Assembly: GCF_964275005.1 (NCBI RefSeq)
Contig: NC_092706.1
Location: forward strand, 3,043,113-3,107,112
Direction of reading: 5' to 3'
DNA: 64,000 bases
Origin: Diadema setosum
Taxonomy: Eukaryota; Echinodermata; Echinoidea; Diadematoida; Diadematidae
Below the pieces are notes generated by a model that saw only the letters and a program-made list of their open reading frames with translations, was not told where the DNA came from and made no database searches. The position numbers were made by a program, and so were the translations under genes. Positions 23,927 to 36,700 of the stretch are shown piece after piece. Each line of letters starts with the position of its first letter. The stretch's first letter is position 1.

Positions 23927-24086
23927 TATGTACACACTGAGAAAAAATAGATAAATCCAAGACACTTGTCAAACAGGATAAGAAGTATAACTGAAGTTTT
24001 TATTTCATCTTTTTTCATTCATGATTAGGGCTATATAAACATTTGCGCTGACCTAACACAACTGCTGTATTTCGACGGGTTGTGTG

Positions 24087-24471
24087 CAGTGGAACCTAAT
24101 TTATGAAAAGGTCAGATAAAACGAAACCCTCTTGTAACAAGGTGATTTTTGCAGGTCCCAAATCTTTATATTTCTTTTCTTTTGTACTCTGATAAACTGA
24201 GAAATCTGAAACACAGTAAGATACTGTATAAGCTGTTATTTTCACGTACAGATATTTTCTTGAATGAGGAGGTCATGGACATTTTTGCGAGATGTTGTTT
24301 TTGCAAATTGACGCTGAGGCCATTGTAAGTGCACTATTACATTAGTGCATGGTGACATTTTTGCGTGTTCTTAAATTCGCGGTCCAACAGTAATTTGCAA
24401 AATTCAAAAAAATAACAGCGTATACGGTAGTTGTCATGGCTTTTAGGTCCTTGTTATAAGAAGGTTCCACT
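24087..24471. mobile_element. pogo/Tigger-like MITE carrying a nested insertion
   Basis: The left end, CAGTGGAACCTAATTTATG, is mirrored by AAGAAGGTTCCACT at the right. CTTGTAACAAGGTGATTTTTGC follows the left end, and GGTCCTTGTTATAAG precedes the right end. The same outer parts occur at 58847-59025 without the central block. Here the centre, 24222-24429, is a separate TACTGTA-group MITE, so the insertion order can be read directly. Confidence 0.65.
24222..24429. mobile_element. TACTGTA-group MITE (type GCTGTTATTTTC), nested
   Basis: The left end, TACTGTATAAGCTGTTATTT, pairs with the right end, AATAACAGCGTATACGGTA. It is inserted inside the pogo/Tigger-like element. Another copy of this type lies at 34318-34545. 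Confidence 0.75.
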
Positions 24472-24900
24472 TTACAAAAGGATTCTGATCTTTGCATCAA
24501 CCTCTATGGACCACTTGGCTGTAGTTTTACAACAGAGTTCGAAATTTGGTGATTAGATATACACTACAACTCAGACTGAAAAGTAGTACATAGCATGCAA
24601 TATTACTGTACTGAACTAAAGTCAAACCACCATAGTCAGTGCATCATTTGTTAAAAGTAACCTCAGATTTTTTTTCTTCTTAGGTGACTCTGTTTTGAAA
24701 TACAAGTATGTGCTTCTGACAGGTACTTTGACTGCATTTGTGCTTTCAGAGATGTTTTATGTTGAATGAAGAATGTCCCAAAGTCAGCTGACTGCACTCT
24801 ATAAAGCATGATTTCGTCAGTCAGATAATGATTGTCATTAAGTTCATATGCATCTATAGTCTAATGAGATGAACTTCTTTGTGCCCTTGCAACAAAGATA

Positions 24901-25097
24901 TACTGTAAAAGTAGATATTTTTGCGCTCGGCGGGGTAAGAAGAGTTTTGTATGTTTTTAATTCCGCGGAATCAAGACATCAACTATTGGAATATATGGCA
25001 TGCAAAAATATTCATACACTTTTATTTTTGCGCTAGCGTCTGGTTGCGCAAAATGCGCGAAAATTTCAACATCACAAAAATTTCCACTTTTACGGTA
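24901..25097. mobile_element. TACTGTA-group MITE (type AAAGTRGATATTTTTGCG)
   Basis: The left end, TACTGTAAAAGTAGATATTT, pairs with AAATTTCCACTTTTACGGTA. The interior has TTCCGCGGAATCAAGACAT. Related copies lie at 40334-40547 and 40562-40765, and a fragment starts at 31853. Confidence 0.75.
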
Positions 25098-27185
25098 AAT
25101 AATTGTATACTTCAATCAAAATGCATTATATTATACGATAGAGTTGAGAGCTGTGAGCAAACATACACATTATATGGGGATATGATATTTTCAGTGATAC
25201 ATGTAAGAATTGTCTTTGTACACTTAAAAACATGAGCAGTTTCTCAAATACAGTGACTAGTAGAGCCATACATACAAGTTTGCTCTACTGTACACTACAA
25301 AACTAAAGAAATAAAACATGCAAAATCCATTCTGCCAACTGGCACCAGGCAGGTAAAACACTTATTCTCCTTTTCATTCTTACAGTTGTAGTTACACCAG
25401 CTCCATATTTGAAGAATACTGTCTCCAGAAACAATGCAGATTGCCTACTACTAGAACATTACATGTGATCTTTGTGAAAAAAAAGAAACATTATATGATA
25501 CGTGCTTGAAATACTTCAACTAGTCAAAAATGCAGGATCTCATCTACACACTGCTGAAAGACCCAAATCCTAGTAATTCGCTGATATTTTTTTCCTCATT
25601 AGAGAAAAATAATCTCAATTTTTTGCACAAATGGCTTCTTAAAGCTTTTTGATTCAATATTTCTCTATCAAATCTCCATCAAATTCAATGCCATGTAGGG
25701 AAAAAAAGAATATATGTATATCTCTATTTACCTTGTAAATAAGAAAATATGATATATAGTAAGTTAAAATACATCCTTCAGAAGGGCAATACATTGTATC
25801 TAACAATTATCTGTATGCAAACATAAATTCACTATAATGCAGCTTGCAGCAAAAATGCAGGTCTGCAGCAAAAATGTAGCACTGACTTTATGAAATAGAA
25901 AGACTGTATGCCACCCTAGAAAAATGTGACAACAACAACCAACACTATGCATGAAGTACTTTTAATTTTCAGCCACAATACATTGTATTTTCAGCAAAAG
26001 GAAAATGGAAAGACACCCTGGTACCCACTTCTCAGCAAAGGCAAAATGACATAATAGCACATAAATATACAAACACACACTTATATAGCACTGTAAGCAT
26101 TAAATACCTTTGCTGAGTTTAAATCAAGACTAAACTACATGAAATATAACAGCGCTCAAATATCTTAAACAAGATTTTTTACAATGTTTTTTTTTTAAAT
26201 AAAAAATCAGCTGCAAAATTATTTACAAGCAAAGTTCATTGAAATTACCCCAGCATGAAAAGTTTCCACCATTACAGCAGTTAGACTGCACCATGCTCTA
26301 AAGAACAGGAAAAAACAAAAACAAAAACATGTATGCACACTTTGAGTTTTTAAGACAAAGTGCACAACCGTGTTTCTGGAAAACATGAAGGACATGGAGA
26401 AAATGGCAGGAACAAAGTTAAAAGACTAAAATACCATGTGAAGCTCAAGAAAGTTGTGACCAATTGTAACGACAGTGGCTAATTAAGTGGCCAAAATGCT
26501 GTGGATATTTTAATGCACAGAGTTTTTGGCTTGCTGCCATATTATGTCAGTAATCTTTACTTCCTTCTGCCTTAGTCAATGTTACACTGTTTATAAATTT
26601 GCAACATTTATTTCAAACATACCAGAGTATTCATAATACTGGTTACAAAGGAACAACAAAATATTCAGTAGGTCCCTAATTTGGTGGTATATTGTTTGTC
26701 ATGTTTTTTTCCCCATCAATATGCAACTCGGATAGATAACTAGACACTCAGCTCAATATAACAACTTTGTTAATACTACTGGCCGGGTATTACAGCCCAA
26801 TGGAAAATGAATAAATAGATAGTAAATAAATACATCAATAAATAGGTTTTAAAAAAATAAATGATATCATATGCACTGGCTGAACAAGGCTGTTGATAAC
26901 TTAAGGCCATGAAGTATTTTCCAAATCTTTCCTCAACATCAGTACCTTCAAATGCACAAAAAAGTGACACTTTCAGCTGAATACTCAATAGCTCAAATTT
27001 ACTCTTGTTAGATGTACTATCCTTTTTCTATTCTTTGGCAGAAATTTCATTAAAAAAGTAAAACACTGTTTAAAAAAAAAAAAAATCTGTGCAAGATAGA
27101 ACAGTGATTACTCTGTGAACTTTACTTTGCTTTCATGCCCACTTTAAGGGTCATCTTTTTAGCAAAGAGGCAAAGAATATGACAA
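25098..27185. other. gene-less AT-rich stretch
   Basis: No exon, repeat with ends or RNA gene was recognised. Only poly-A/T runs and short open frames are present. Confidence 0.4.
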
Positions 27186-28158
27186 ACTAGAAATGTCGCT
27201 ACGGCGACTGGTGTATGCCTCCGCCATAATACATGGTTCTCCTAATAGGTATATAGTACAATGTCTTGACAATGTGTGATGACAGTTTCACACAATTGGC
27301 AAAATATTAAAATGACAGGTTTGCACACAAATGTGCTGAATGTTCACTTTCCTAGAACTAGGTTCAATTGGATGAATGATTAAAACGTCAGAGTGCAGGT
27401 ATTTGGGGGAACTGATGATTTTCACTTGACTTTTGACTCTTTTACAAGTTTATGCATTGAGTAATTTTCAAGGTATTGAGAAAAAGTATAATTTCAGTAT
27501 CAAATGGTAAAATAGTATTATCGAAACCTGGCCTTTGACCTTTGACCCCACAGTTCCAAAGAGAATCACTGTTAGGTAGAACATGCATAAATATGTAAGT
27601 TTCATGACAATACCTTGAGTTATTTTTGAGATATGGAGGAAAAAGTGCAATTTAGCACTTTCACTTGACCTTTGACCTTTTGACCTTTGACCTTTTGGCA
27701 AGAAACTTCCCACAGAATATACAATGTATATTGGGTTATACATGCATACATCAAGTTTTAAAAAGATCCGTCAGGCATTGCATGAATATAAGGAAAGTAG
27801 TTATATTTTGAGGAGTTGACCTTGACCTTTGACCCATGACCCCCAACTTCCCTAGATAATCACTGCTCATCGGTACAAGCATATATACTAAGTTCCATGA
27901 AGATACCTTGAACCATTTGCGAGATATGGAGAAAAACATGAAATTTCAAATTTTTTTTCACAAAATAACCTGTGACCTTTGACCTTTGACCCTGTGACCC
28001 TAAAATCCACACAAAGTATCATCCCCCAAGGATATACCCTCATACCAAGTTTGATGCAAAACCACCACACGGTTCTTGAGATATCGACAAAAACAGAACG
28101 GGACGGACAGACGACCCGAAAACATAATGCCTCCGGCCACTTCGTTGGCGGAGGCATT
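27186..28158 (-). mobile_element. Helentron/HINE-like non-autonomous element, copy 1
   Basis: Read on the minus strand, it starts AATGCCTCCGCC, folds with CCGGAGGCATTATG, and then has a TGTCCGTCCCG run. It continues through units containing AAGGTCAAAGGTCA and ends GGCGGAGGCATACACC, the hairpin GTCGCCGTAGCGAC, ACATTT, CTAG and a T. The 5' motif is thus repeated inverted just inside the 3' hairpin. Subterminal inverted repeats, a GTCY microsatellite and a 3' hairpin are features reported for Helentron-associated interspersed elements. A longer copy in the opposite orientation is at 53556-54895. It is non-coding. Confidence 0.65.
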
Positions 28159-29723
28159 AAAAAAAAAAAAATACTGCTGACCGTTTCAAGTGTGGACCAA
28201 ATCCATCTTGCATACATACTTCCCCTAAATACCCTTTGCATCAACAATGTGCAACAGCAAAAGACAATTATTTTGCTCTTGTGAAGATAACAAATAATTT
28301 ACATTTTTCATGGTCAATATATTTCAGTAGCTCTTGGTTCATCTACAGCTTATTTCATTGGGTCAATTATTGCAAAAAAAAAAGTAAATAAATAAATAAA
28401 TGAGATGAGCAAATTATGATAACGTGATAATGAAACTAAAGTGGTTTTCTTTTAAAAGCACCATTGCATATAGGTATCTTGAATGCATATTTCAATTCTA
28501 TCATATACAAGGAGAATTCCCAACTTGGTCTACCCAATACTGCAAGTCACAACTTTAATACTGTTGCAGGAGCACAATGATGATATATGAAATGTTTCAT
28601 TTTCTTGGGAGGGGGATGGGATAGGTAATGATGCTTCCTCTTCAAATAGCTGCTGGGAACACACTATAAAAACTGGACAGATATTAGTAGCACCTTCTGT
28701 TCTGTTATCTACTCCTGCAGGAGAATTATCTGTGACCTGAAAATGGATTAAAAATTCCTCAAAGTTTTATTTCAGAGTGAAATTCACAAATATTGCAGGT
28801 GGAGACTAATACACATTAATTGTGGTAGTACCAGAATATCCATCTCCACATACATTGAATGATGGAATGGTCTGTTAAACGCTTTGCTAGATTTCCGTAT
28901 TATACAAACACACACATGTCCACACACACACACACACATAACAGCATTTGGTCCCCCCCCCCCAAAAAAAAAAGAAAACAACAAACAAACAAACTAACAA
29001 ACAAACAAACCCTGAATGTATTTAATTTGAATTTCTCCTAGCTTTAATCTTAGATACCAAAAATCATTCTTTCCCTTTTCATCACCTTTAATTGCCTCTC
29101 TTCCTATCATCACAACATAAAAGATTTCAACTCCTAAAAAAAAAAGTTACTAAAGAGTCCAATCTATCCACCAAATTTCATATTACTAAAAGGAATAGAA
29201 ATCTAATGTGGCATGGGAATAAGTCATTGGCTAAAGTCATAGGTTTGCTTGAACCCAACCTAGTGGGCACATTCATCATTGGATGAGATACCCACCCAAT
29301 TTTCCTTTTGTCCTAAGTGTATGACAGGACATGGATAACTGCAGAGCAGCTCATGTAGAACCTTGTAAACATGGAGCTGAATAAGAACATACCGTTATCA
29401 TCATCATTAGGTTACCTTGGATTTTATGTTACTGTTTTCATTATTACTATTGCTTTAATTATTGCTATTATTATTCCATATCATATGATGACATAAATGG
29501 TATCCCGGGGTACCAAATAAAAATCAGCCATTTTGTTGAATTATTTTTTTTAAAAGGTGGTACCCTGGGTTGCCAAAAAGTGGAAATTACACCGCGTATT
29601 TTGGTGCTGGAGCTACTATGTGCTAGCCACTGCACTGCGCACTGCACTGAAGTACACGCTATTGCTAGCACAGCGTACCACGCATGCATGGTATAACATG
29701 CAGTGGCATGGAAACGACTATGT
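28159..29723. other. gene-less stretch with simple repeats
   Basis: Contains poly-A after the HINE, a (CA)n run at about 28919-28938, a C/A run at 28953-28975 and (AAAC)n near 28980-29010. No exon was recognised. Confidence 0.4.
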
Positions 29724-30130
29724 ACACGCACACACAGTGCATGAATTTCTCTGCACCTGTCCTCGAGTGGACACGAGGTGGCGCTACACAATGTGGTACC
29801 CCAGGGTATTGTTATCAATATTGTTATCATTACAACCATAAACAGAATTTTGTGATCAGGCATATGCGTCACATTTGTTGTCATCTAAATTCAGTCCATA
29901 CCTTTTGAAGATCTTGCTCAAGAATCACACGCACACACAGTGCATGCATTTCTCTGCGCCTGTCCTCAAGTGGACATGAGGTGGCGCTACACAACGTGGT
30001 ACCCCGGGGTATTGTTATCAATATTGCTATCATTACAACCATAAACAGAATTTTGTGATCAGGCACATGCGTCACATTTGTTGTCATATAAATTCAGTCC
30101 ATACCTTTTGAAGATCTTGCACAAGAATCA
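29724..30130. repeat. tandem duplication, two 203-bp units
   Basis: ACACGCACACACAGTGCATG starts unit 1 at 29724 and unit 2 at 29927. Both continue through GTGGCGCTACACAA, TGTGGTACCCC or CGTGGTACCCC, GTGATCAGGCA, and TTTTGAAGATCTTGC. The units differ at only about ten sites, so the duplication is recent. A GTACCCCGGG-like phrase upstream, at about 29500, suggests an older repeat. Confidence 0.85.
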
Positions 30131-30785
30131 CTGACCTTTGTGACCCTTTTTCTGCATAATTAGTGTGAATAATTGCCAATTCAGTTTTGCCTATGAGGAC
30201 GGTTTCCATGGTCATCAAAAAACAGAAAATAAGAAGGGAGGTTCTCTGCTGCTCAAGAGAATACAGCAAAGATGAGACACCAAATAGATTATAAAAACAC
30301 TTTGCAAAAGACAGGCATGCACAGTGCATAACAATTACTTTACATTTCATTCTTCAAAAAATACAAAACAAAGCAAAAAAAAAAGCATGAAAGCATCCAA
30401 AAGGCCAGTTATATTGGTATATATGTATGTGGCATGGAATAAGAATTCATCAAGAATATTTTGTTAAGAGTGAAAACAAAAGAGGATATTACAACACAGT
30501 CTGCAGAATTTGTGATTATTCAAGTCTTCGCCTAATTGTATGTTCTCTTAATAATCTCCAATAATGGAATGAACTGAAATTCACACTTTTTTTTTTTCTT
30601 AATTTGAGGCTGGTACTGTTGTTTTAAGGGCTCATTCTCCTTCCCTCCCTCTCTCTTTCTCTTTGTGTGGTCATGCCTACATGTTGTTTTTTTTCCTTAT
30701 TTTCTTTTTCTCAAACTTAGAATGTATACCCTCTCATATTTGAAAGCTTTGCGCAGTCTTGCGCACTCACACTGCACTCCAGCCC
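30131..30785. other. 3' flank of the STAND gene
   Basis: This lies downstream (on the minus strand) of the STAND stop codon and should include its 3'UTR. No AATAAA on the minus strand was seen close to the stop. It contains poly-T tracts and no exon. Confidence 0.4.
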
Positions 30786-33700
30786 TTATGTCATTGGCCA
30801 GTAGTTGTATTCATAAATGACAGTTTTTGTCATCAAATCCCGCTGTTCCTCATCCCAATCTCTCGTTGCCACGGAAGCGATGTCACATTTCTTGGACACC
30901 GTCTCCTGTAGCTTCCTCACTTCCTGCGCAGCAGCGGCCTTTAACTTTGTGTAGCGCTTGATGGGGATGGCAAGTGCGTCACCACAGCGACGGTAGTAGT
31001 CAACGGCCGATGGAATGTCGCCCCCAGCCAGGCAAACATCACCAAGCGTCTCCAGAGTCTCTGCAATCTCCACGTTCCACTTCATCGTCTTCAGCTCAGA
31101 CTCCCGCATCTCCAGGCACTTCAGGAGTGCATCCATAGCCCCCGAGAGATCCCCGGTCTGCAATGCGGCCCAGCCTTCAGATTGCAAGGCCCGGGCGGTG
31201 TTCAGATGCCGCCCGAGAATCTTGATCGCAATCTTGTATCCGTCTCGGTACATCTGCAGTGCCTTGGCCACGTCACCTTTCAGGACCAGAATCTTGGCGT
31301 GAGCATACAGGAGGCAGTAACGGAGGATGCTGCGAGTCTGAATATGCTCCTGCACGCGCCAGGCCTTATTGATGTACTTTAGGGCGCCCTCTATGTCTCC
31401 CTGGCAGCTGCAGATGACCTCTGCAACAATGGTGTAGCACACGATGAGAGTGGGACAGGGCTGGGTGCAGAGTCTGTGTAGAGATATGAGTAGACATAAG
31501 GAGGATTATTACACGGAAGGCCTACTTTCCAAAGTGTGAGTTTGGGTGTGTTTTTTTTTTTTTTGTTGTTGTTTTTTGGCCGCTATATATGGAAGCACTT
31601 AATGCTTTCGTGCAAGCTAGCATGACAGTACTGGCTTTACATCCACTCCAAAGGACTATAATTTAGCTAGACTCAGTGCCTTGCCAGTCAGGGACACAAC
31701 AGCTGCTGCTGGCAGACTTGAACCAAGGACCTACTGATCAAGAGTCAATGGTCTTAGCCAATAAGTGACAACAGTTCCTCAAAGCATCACTATGCCGTCA
31801 TACTGGAATTTGAAAGACCACACATTTCTCCTTCCATACGATCTCTTCCAAGCACTGTAAAAGTGGACATTTTTGCACAGGTGATTTTCCATGCGACGCC
31901 AGGAATTTTCATGTTTTTGTCAAGCCCACCGGAGGTGAGGGGAGACTAATTAAGGGATTGCCTGCGGCGTCTGTTCATCCGTCGTCTGTCCATCACGCTG
32001 TAAAAACTTAAATTACTTTGTACTGAGTGCTTCAATGTCAATCAAACTTGGAGTGAAGAGTGTTTATGCAAAGTTACACATGTTACCAAACAGGGAGGTC
32101 ACCTTAAGGTCAAAGGTCATAGGCAGGGGTCAACGAACTTTAAGGAGCCAATGTTAAGTTTTTACGGCGTGTTTCAATTATATGGCTCATAACTTTTGAT
32201 TGGTATGTACGTATGTACATTTGTGACCAAACTTGGGTGGTACGTGTCCCTTGAGGAGTTGAAGCTCACCACAAGGTCAAAGGTCACAGTATTGGGTCAA
32301 CAAACTTTTATGGCACATTTCGATTATGGCTCATAACTTTTGATTGGTATGTCCGTTTGTGAGCAAACTTAAATGGTAGGAGTCCCTTGGGTAGTTGAAG
32401 GTCATGACAAGGTCAAAGGTCACAAACGGGGATCAACAAACTTTTAGGGGCCAATGTCAAGTTTTTACGGCGTGTTTCGATTATGGCTTATAACTTGCTC
32501 GTTAGGACTGTTTGCGACCAAACTTTGGTGGGAGATGTCTCTTGGGGAGTTGAAGATCACCACAAGGTCAAAGGTCACAAACAGGGTCAAACGAACTTTT
32601 AAGGGCCATTGCTAAGTTACAAAGCTAAAGTTGGCTTTTTACAAATGTGTTGTGGTACATTTGTGGGTGAGAAACATTTCGGTACTTGCCTTGTTGATTT
32701 TACAGTCAAGATAATTAATTGAGCAAGCACTTCAAAAAGCTCACCACTGCTTTAAGGTGGCTAAGGGTTTTGGCAGCACATACTACCAGTAAAAGGTAGT
32801 AAACTGGTCCATATTTCAACATCAATTCACGCACACTGTGACAATTCTCTGGACTAGCGAACGTGCAGAAAACTACAAAAACCATAGTAGTTTCACACCT
32901 AAAACAAACCTACCTTGAAATTAAAGAGGTTATATTACACATATCACAAGCAAAAAATTTGCACATCTTTCACCAATCCAAATATTGTTCCATTGCATCA
33001 ACAAAGACCATGCATTATTTGTTTTGCACACCTTTCACCAATCCAAATGTTGTTTCATTGCATCAACAAAGACCATGCATTATTTGTTTTATACATCTTA
33101 AGTGTTATCAGTGCCTGAAACTAACAACAACCAGTTTTCAGTGCAAAGTGATGGGGTACTGCAATATTGATGTAGACCCTGAAGGGAGAAATGTTCATGG
33201 ATATGGTGATGTCATGGTGTGCTTTCCAAAACTGCTCAAAGGCATTTGCACTCTCGATAGCGGACCGTGGTCACATGGTACTTGTCAGTGAATGTCATAT
33301 AAGATGGGTAGTTAACAGATCGGACGTCAAGATTCATGTTTTGTAGAGAATGGTTTATCCAGACCGATATGTACCAAGCAAGGGCGCCTTTACAAAATTA
33401 AAAGGGGGTGCATGGACCCCCTCCATTTGTTTTTATTTTAATTTCTTTCGTTTAAAAAAATATGGGGGCGGGGTGCGTCCAGTGTGCCCCAGCCCGGATC
33501 TGCCACTGCCAAGTCTCATGCATTAGGTGTTAGCCATGCCTTATGGGGGTTCTCCTCACAATCCTGACAACGAAGCTTTTTCTCATGCTTCCCTAAAAGA
33601 AGAGCCCAAGCCTCCCAAAACAAAGATTTTCCAAATAACCGAAAACTTGCATTTTATGAATTTTTCAAAATCGGAATAAGTCAAAATGTGATATTTAGAA

Positions 33701-36700
33701 TGCACTAGATTTTAGTATGTGCCAGATTGCGTGAATGAGAGTTTACAAATGGTAAAGTTCCTTACCATTGGGAGTTTGGGGGAACACCCCCTCCCACACC
33801 CCTCCCTCTGATTATCTACAGGCTCGCACCTTTCCATGATCTTCAGACTCTGGAAGGCGCACCGCATAGCGTCTTCTTTCCTGCCAAGCTGCTGGTAGAC
33901 AATGGCCAGGCAGTAGAGGTTCTGCCCGATGTTAAGGTGGTCGTCCCAGAGCTGCCGCTGTGTGTGAATACTCTCCTCATGGCATGCTATGCCTTCCTTC
34001 AAATTCCCTGTGAGTTCAAACCCCAGTGAAATTCAGTTTTCAATATCTGATTGCATGTAGAGACGCATGATGCCTCTAACACAGACAGGGGTATATGGGG
34101 CAACATAAAATATGTAACTGCAATCTTGTGATTTTTCAGTCTCTAATTGTCAGTCTCTCTTGATGTACTGTAGATAATACTTTAAAATAATGATAGTCTT
34201 CCAATGATGTCCGATATCCTTCTGGAAGAAAGCAGGATGATCAAAATATCTTATCATAATTTACATGCATTAGATATATTCTCAGTCATACCTTGATATT
34301 TAAGCATACAGATTGATTACTGCATGCCAATGTGTTATTTTCGCATACAGATATTTTCGCGAATGATGAGGTCACATACATGTTCGTGAGATGTTGTTTT
34401 CGTGAATTGACGCCAACGCCAACGTAAATGCATTATTACCCTTGCACATGGCGATATTTTCACGTGTTGTTGAATTCGCGATCCAACTATGATTTGCAAA
34501 ATTCACAAAAATTAAACCCTCGTGAAAATAACAGCTTATACAGTATATCAACATACATGGTTCCATGACATTTGCTCCTGTGACAATTGCTCCAATATCT
34601 GCATGGTAAGCCAAACATAAATTTTACCCACAAAAACAACCCTAACCCAAGTCCTTAGAGAAAATAAGACTGTGATTGTCGCAGGAGCAAATGTTGTGTC
34701 ACTACATACAACAGGTTAATTAATGTCAAACCAAAAGGCTAGAAGTTATTATTCGTAAACCCTACTTAATTATTTAACTACTATGTAAGTACAAAACACA
34801 CTCACCAGAAACGAGCATTCCATTTCCTAAAAAGTAGAATGTCCCATTATAAGTAAACACTAGGAGAAAAACTTGACTCACTGGTTTCACTCCACATTCA
34901 AAGTCTTGAATAGCGCATGGCCATTTACAGAAGTGACATCGTTTGCCCAAGTTGCTTCAGATGCTTTCAAAACATCCTTTCAAACCATTGTTTCATTATT
35001 GCTGCAAATCGCTAAAACGAGAAAAAAAAGTGAAAACGTGTAAATATCTCACCATCAAGTCTGGCGTGAACACACGCCAGCTCTTCCAATGTCTGCGCCT
35101 TCACTCTGAGCAACTTTTTCTTCTGGCAGGCATCCACATCAGGCAGCACCCCGTTGCCATAGTCACCAGATGCATTCATCCCAGATGACATACTTTTCTC
35201 CAGTCTCTGGATCATTGTCAAACTCTCTAGCTGGTAACTTGAGAGGAAAAGAGAGATAGATAGAGATTGTGAGAGCCAGAGATAGATGGCCGGCACCACA
35301 CTTTTAGAATTGGGGCCAGTTTATATTTCTGGTGCCATTTCCGGGTCTCATCAGTTAACAAGCAAAAAAAAACAAAAAAAAAACAAAGGCCTTACTCTGG
35401 CACAACTTTCAAAAGGCTAGATAATGTTGAAAAATGTAAATATTCATATGCACAAAATACATATGTGTCTTTGGTTATCAACAACATTATCAACATTAGA
35501 ATCATCAACATGTTCAACAACATTAGAATCATCAACATTTTCAACAATATTAGAATCATTGCAACTGATTAGACAAATTGCCCTATATCGAATTCATTTC
35601 ATAAATTTGAACATTAGAATCATCAACGTTTTCAACAACATTATCATTAACATCATTAGAATCATCATTGTTATCATTATTATTACATGTAGATCACACA
35701 ATGCAAGTTCTTTTTAGAGAAACTACTCTCGATCACGTCTGCAATGATTTGCAAATAGGACATTTAATTGATAACGTAATTGCAAATTAGAAGCAATGTC
35801 CCTTTTTGTCAATTTGATTAGATAGCTGAACACGACCTTTGGTATTTCTGTGGCAGTGAGATTAACGACCCTGTGTACATGTAATGGCAGTCAGTCTTGC
35901 ATGCACTCTCCTAGTTACCTCCGCCAAGGGAGATTATGTTTTCATTACCGTTTGTTTGTTTGTCCATGTGCAAAATAACTTAAAAAGTTGTGAAGGGATT
36001 TGGATGAAACTTTTATGAAAGCTTGAGAATGACACAATGAACAGATAATTAAATTTGGGTAGTGATCCGGAAATCTTTAATGGCTTTTATGAAGGATTTT
36101 CAATATTTTGGCAGGTAGGGTCAATGAACTTGGGAGTTCAAGCTGCGCATCTTGAGGTTTCATATACGCGCACTATTAAAAGTGCGTGCTCTAGTTTCTG
36201 CAAGGGCAAAGCGCGCCGTGCAGCTGAGGGTTTATGACATCACAGAAGGCTTGTATATTTGGAATTCGGGCGATTTTCAACATGCATACATACATGGGTG
36301 GAAATCACTGTGATCTCTATGGAAGAAGAAGATCGTTGGTGGAAATCAGCTGCTTGCCTGAGGTCTGCGCTCTCAGATTGCTTCTCTAATTTTGTTTAAG
36401 GATTCTGTTCCATAATTTACTTACTACTATACTCAGGAAACAAGCTGATAATAGCTACCACAAACACGTTTACCTTATGGCAAGTTTGGGTTTCGCACTG
36501 TCGAAGAAGTGGAATCCAAGGACAGAGAGAGTGGCGGCATGGTCCAAGCTGTCACCAGAGGGCTCTAGCAGGCCGAGGGCCTCACGGTACACATTTTCTG
36601 CATACTGCATGTCGCCATCAACATAGCGCACCAAGCGACCTGCACAGATATTTAGATAACATATTTCAGCTGGGTTGACGCAAGTCTGAATGTACTCACA

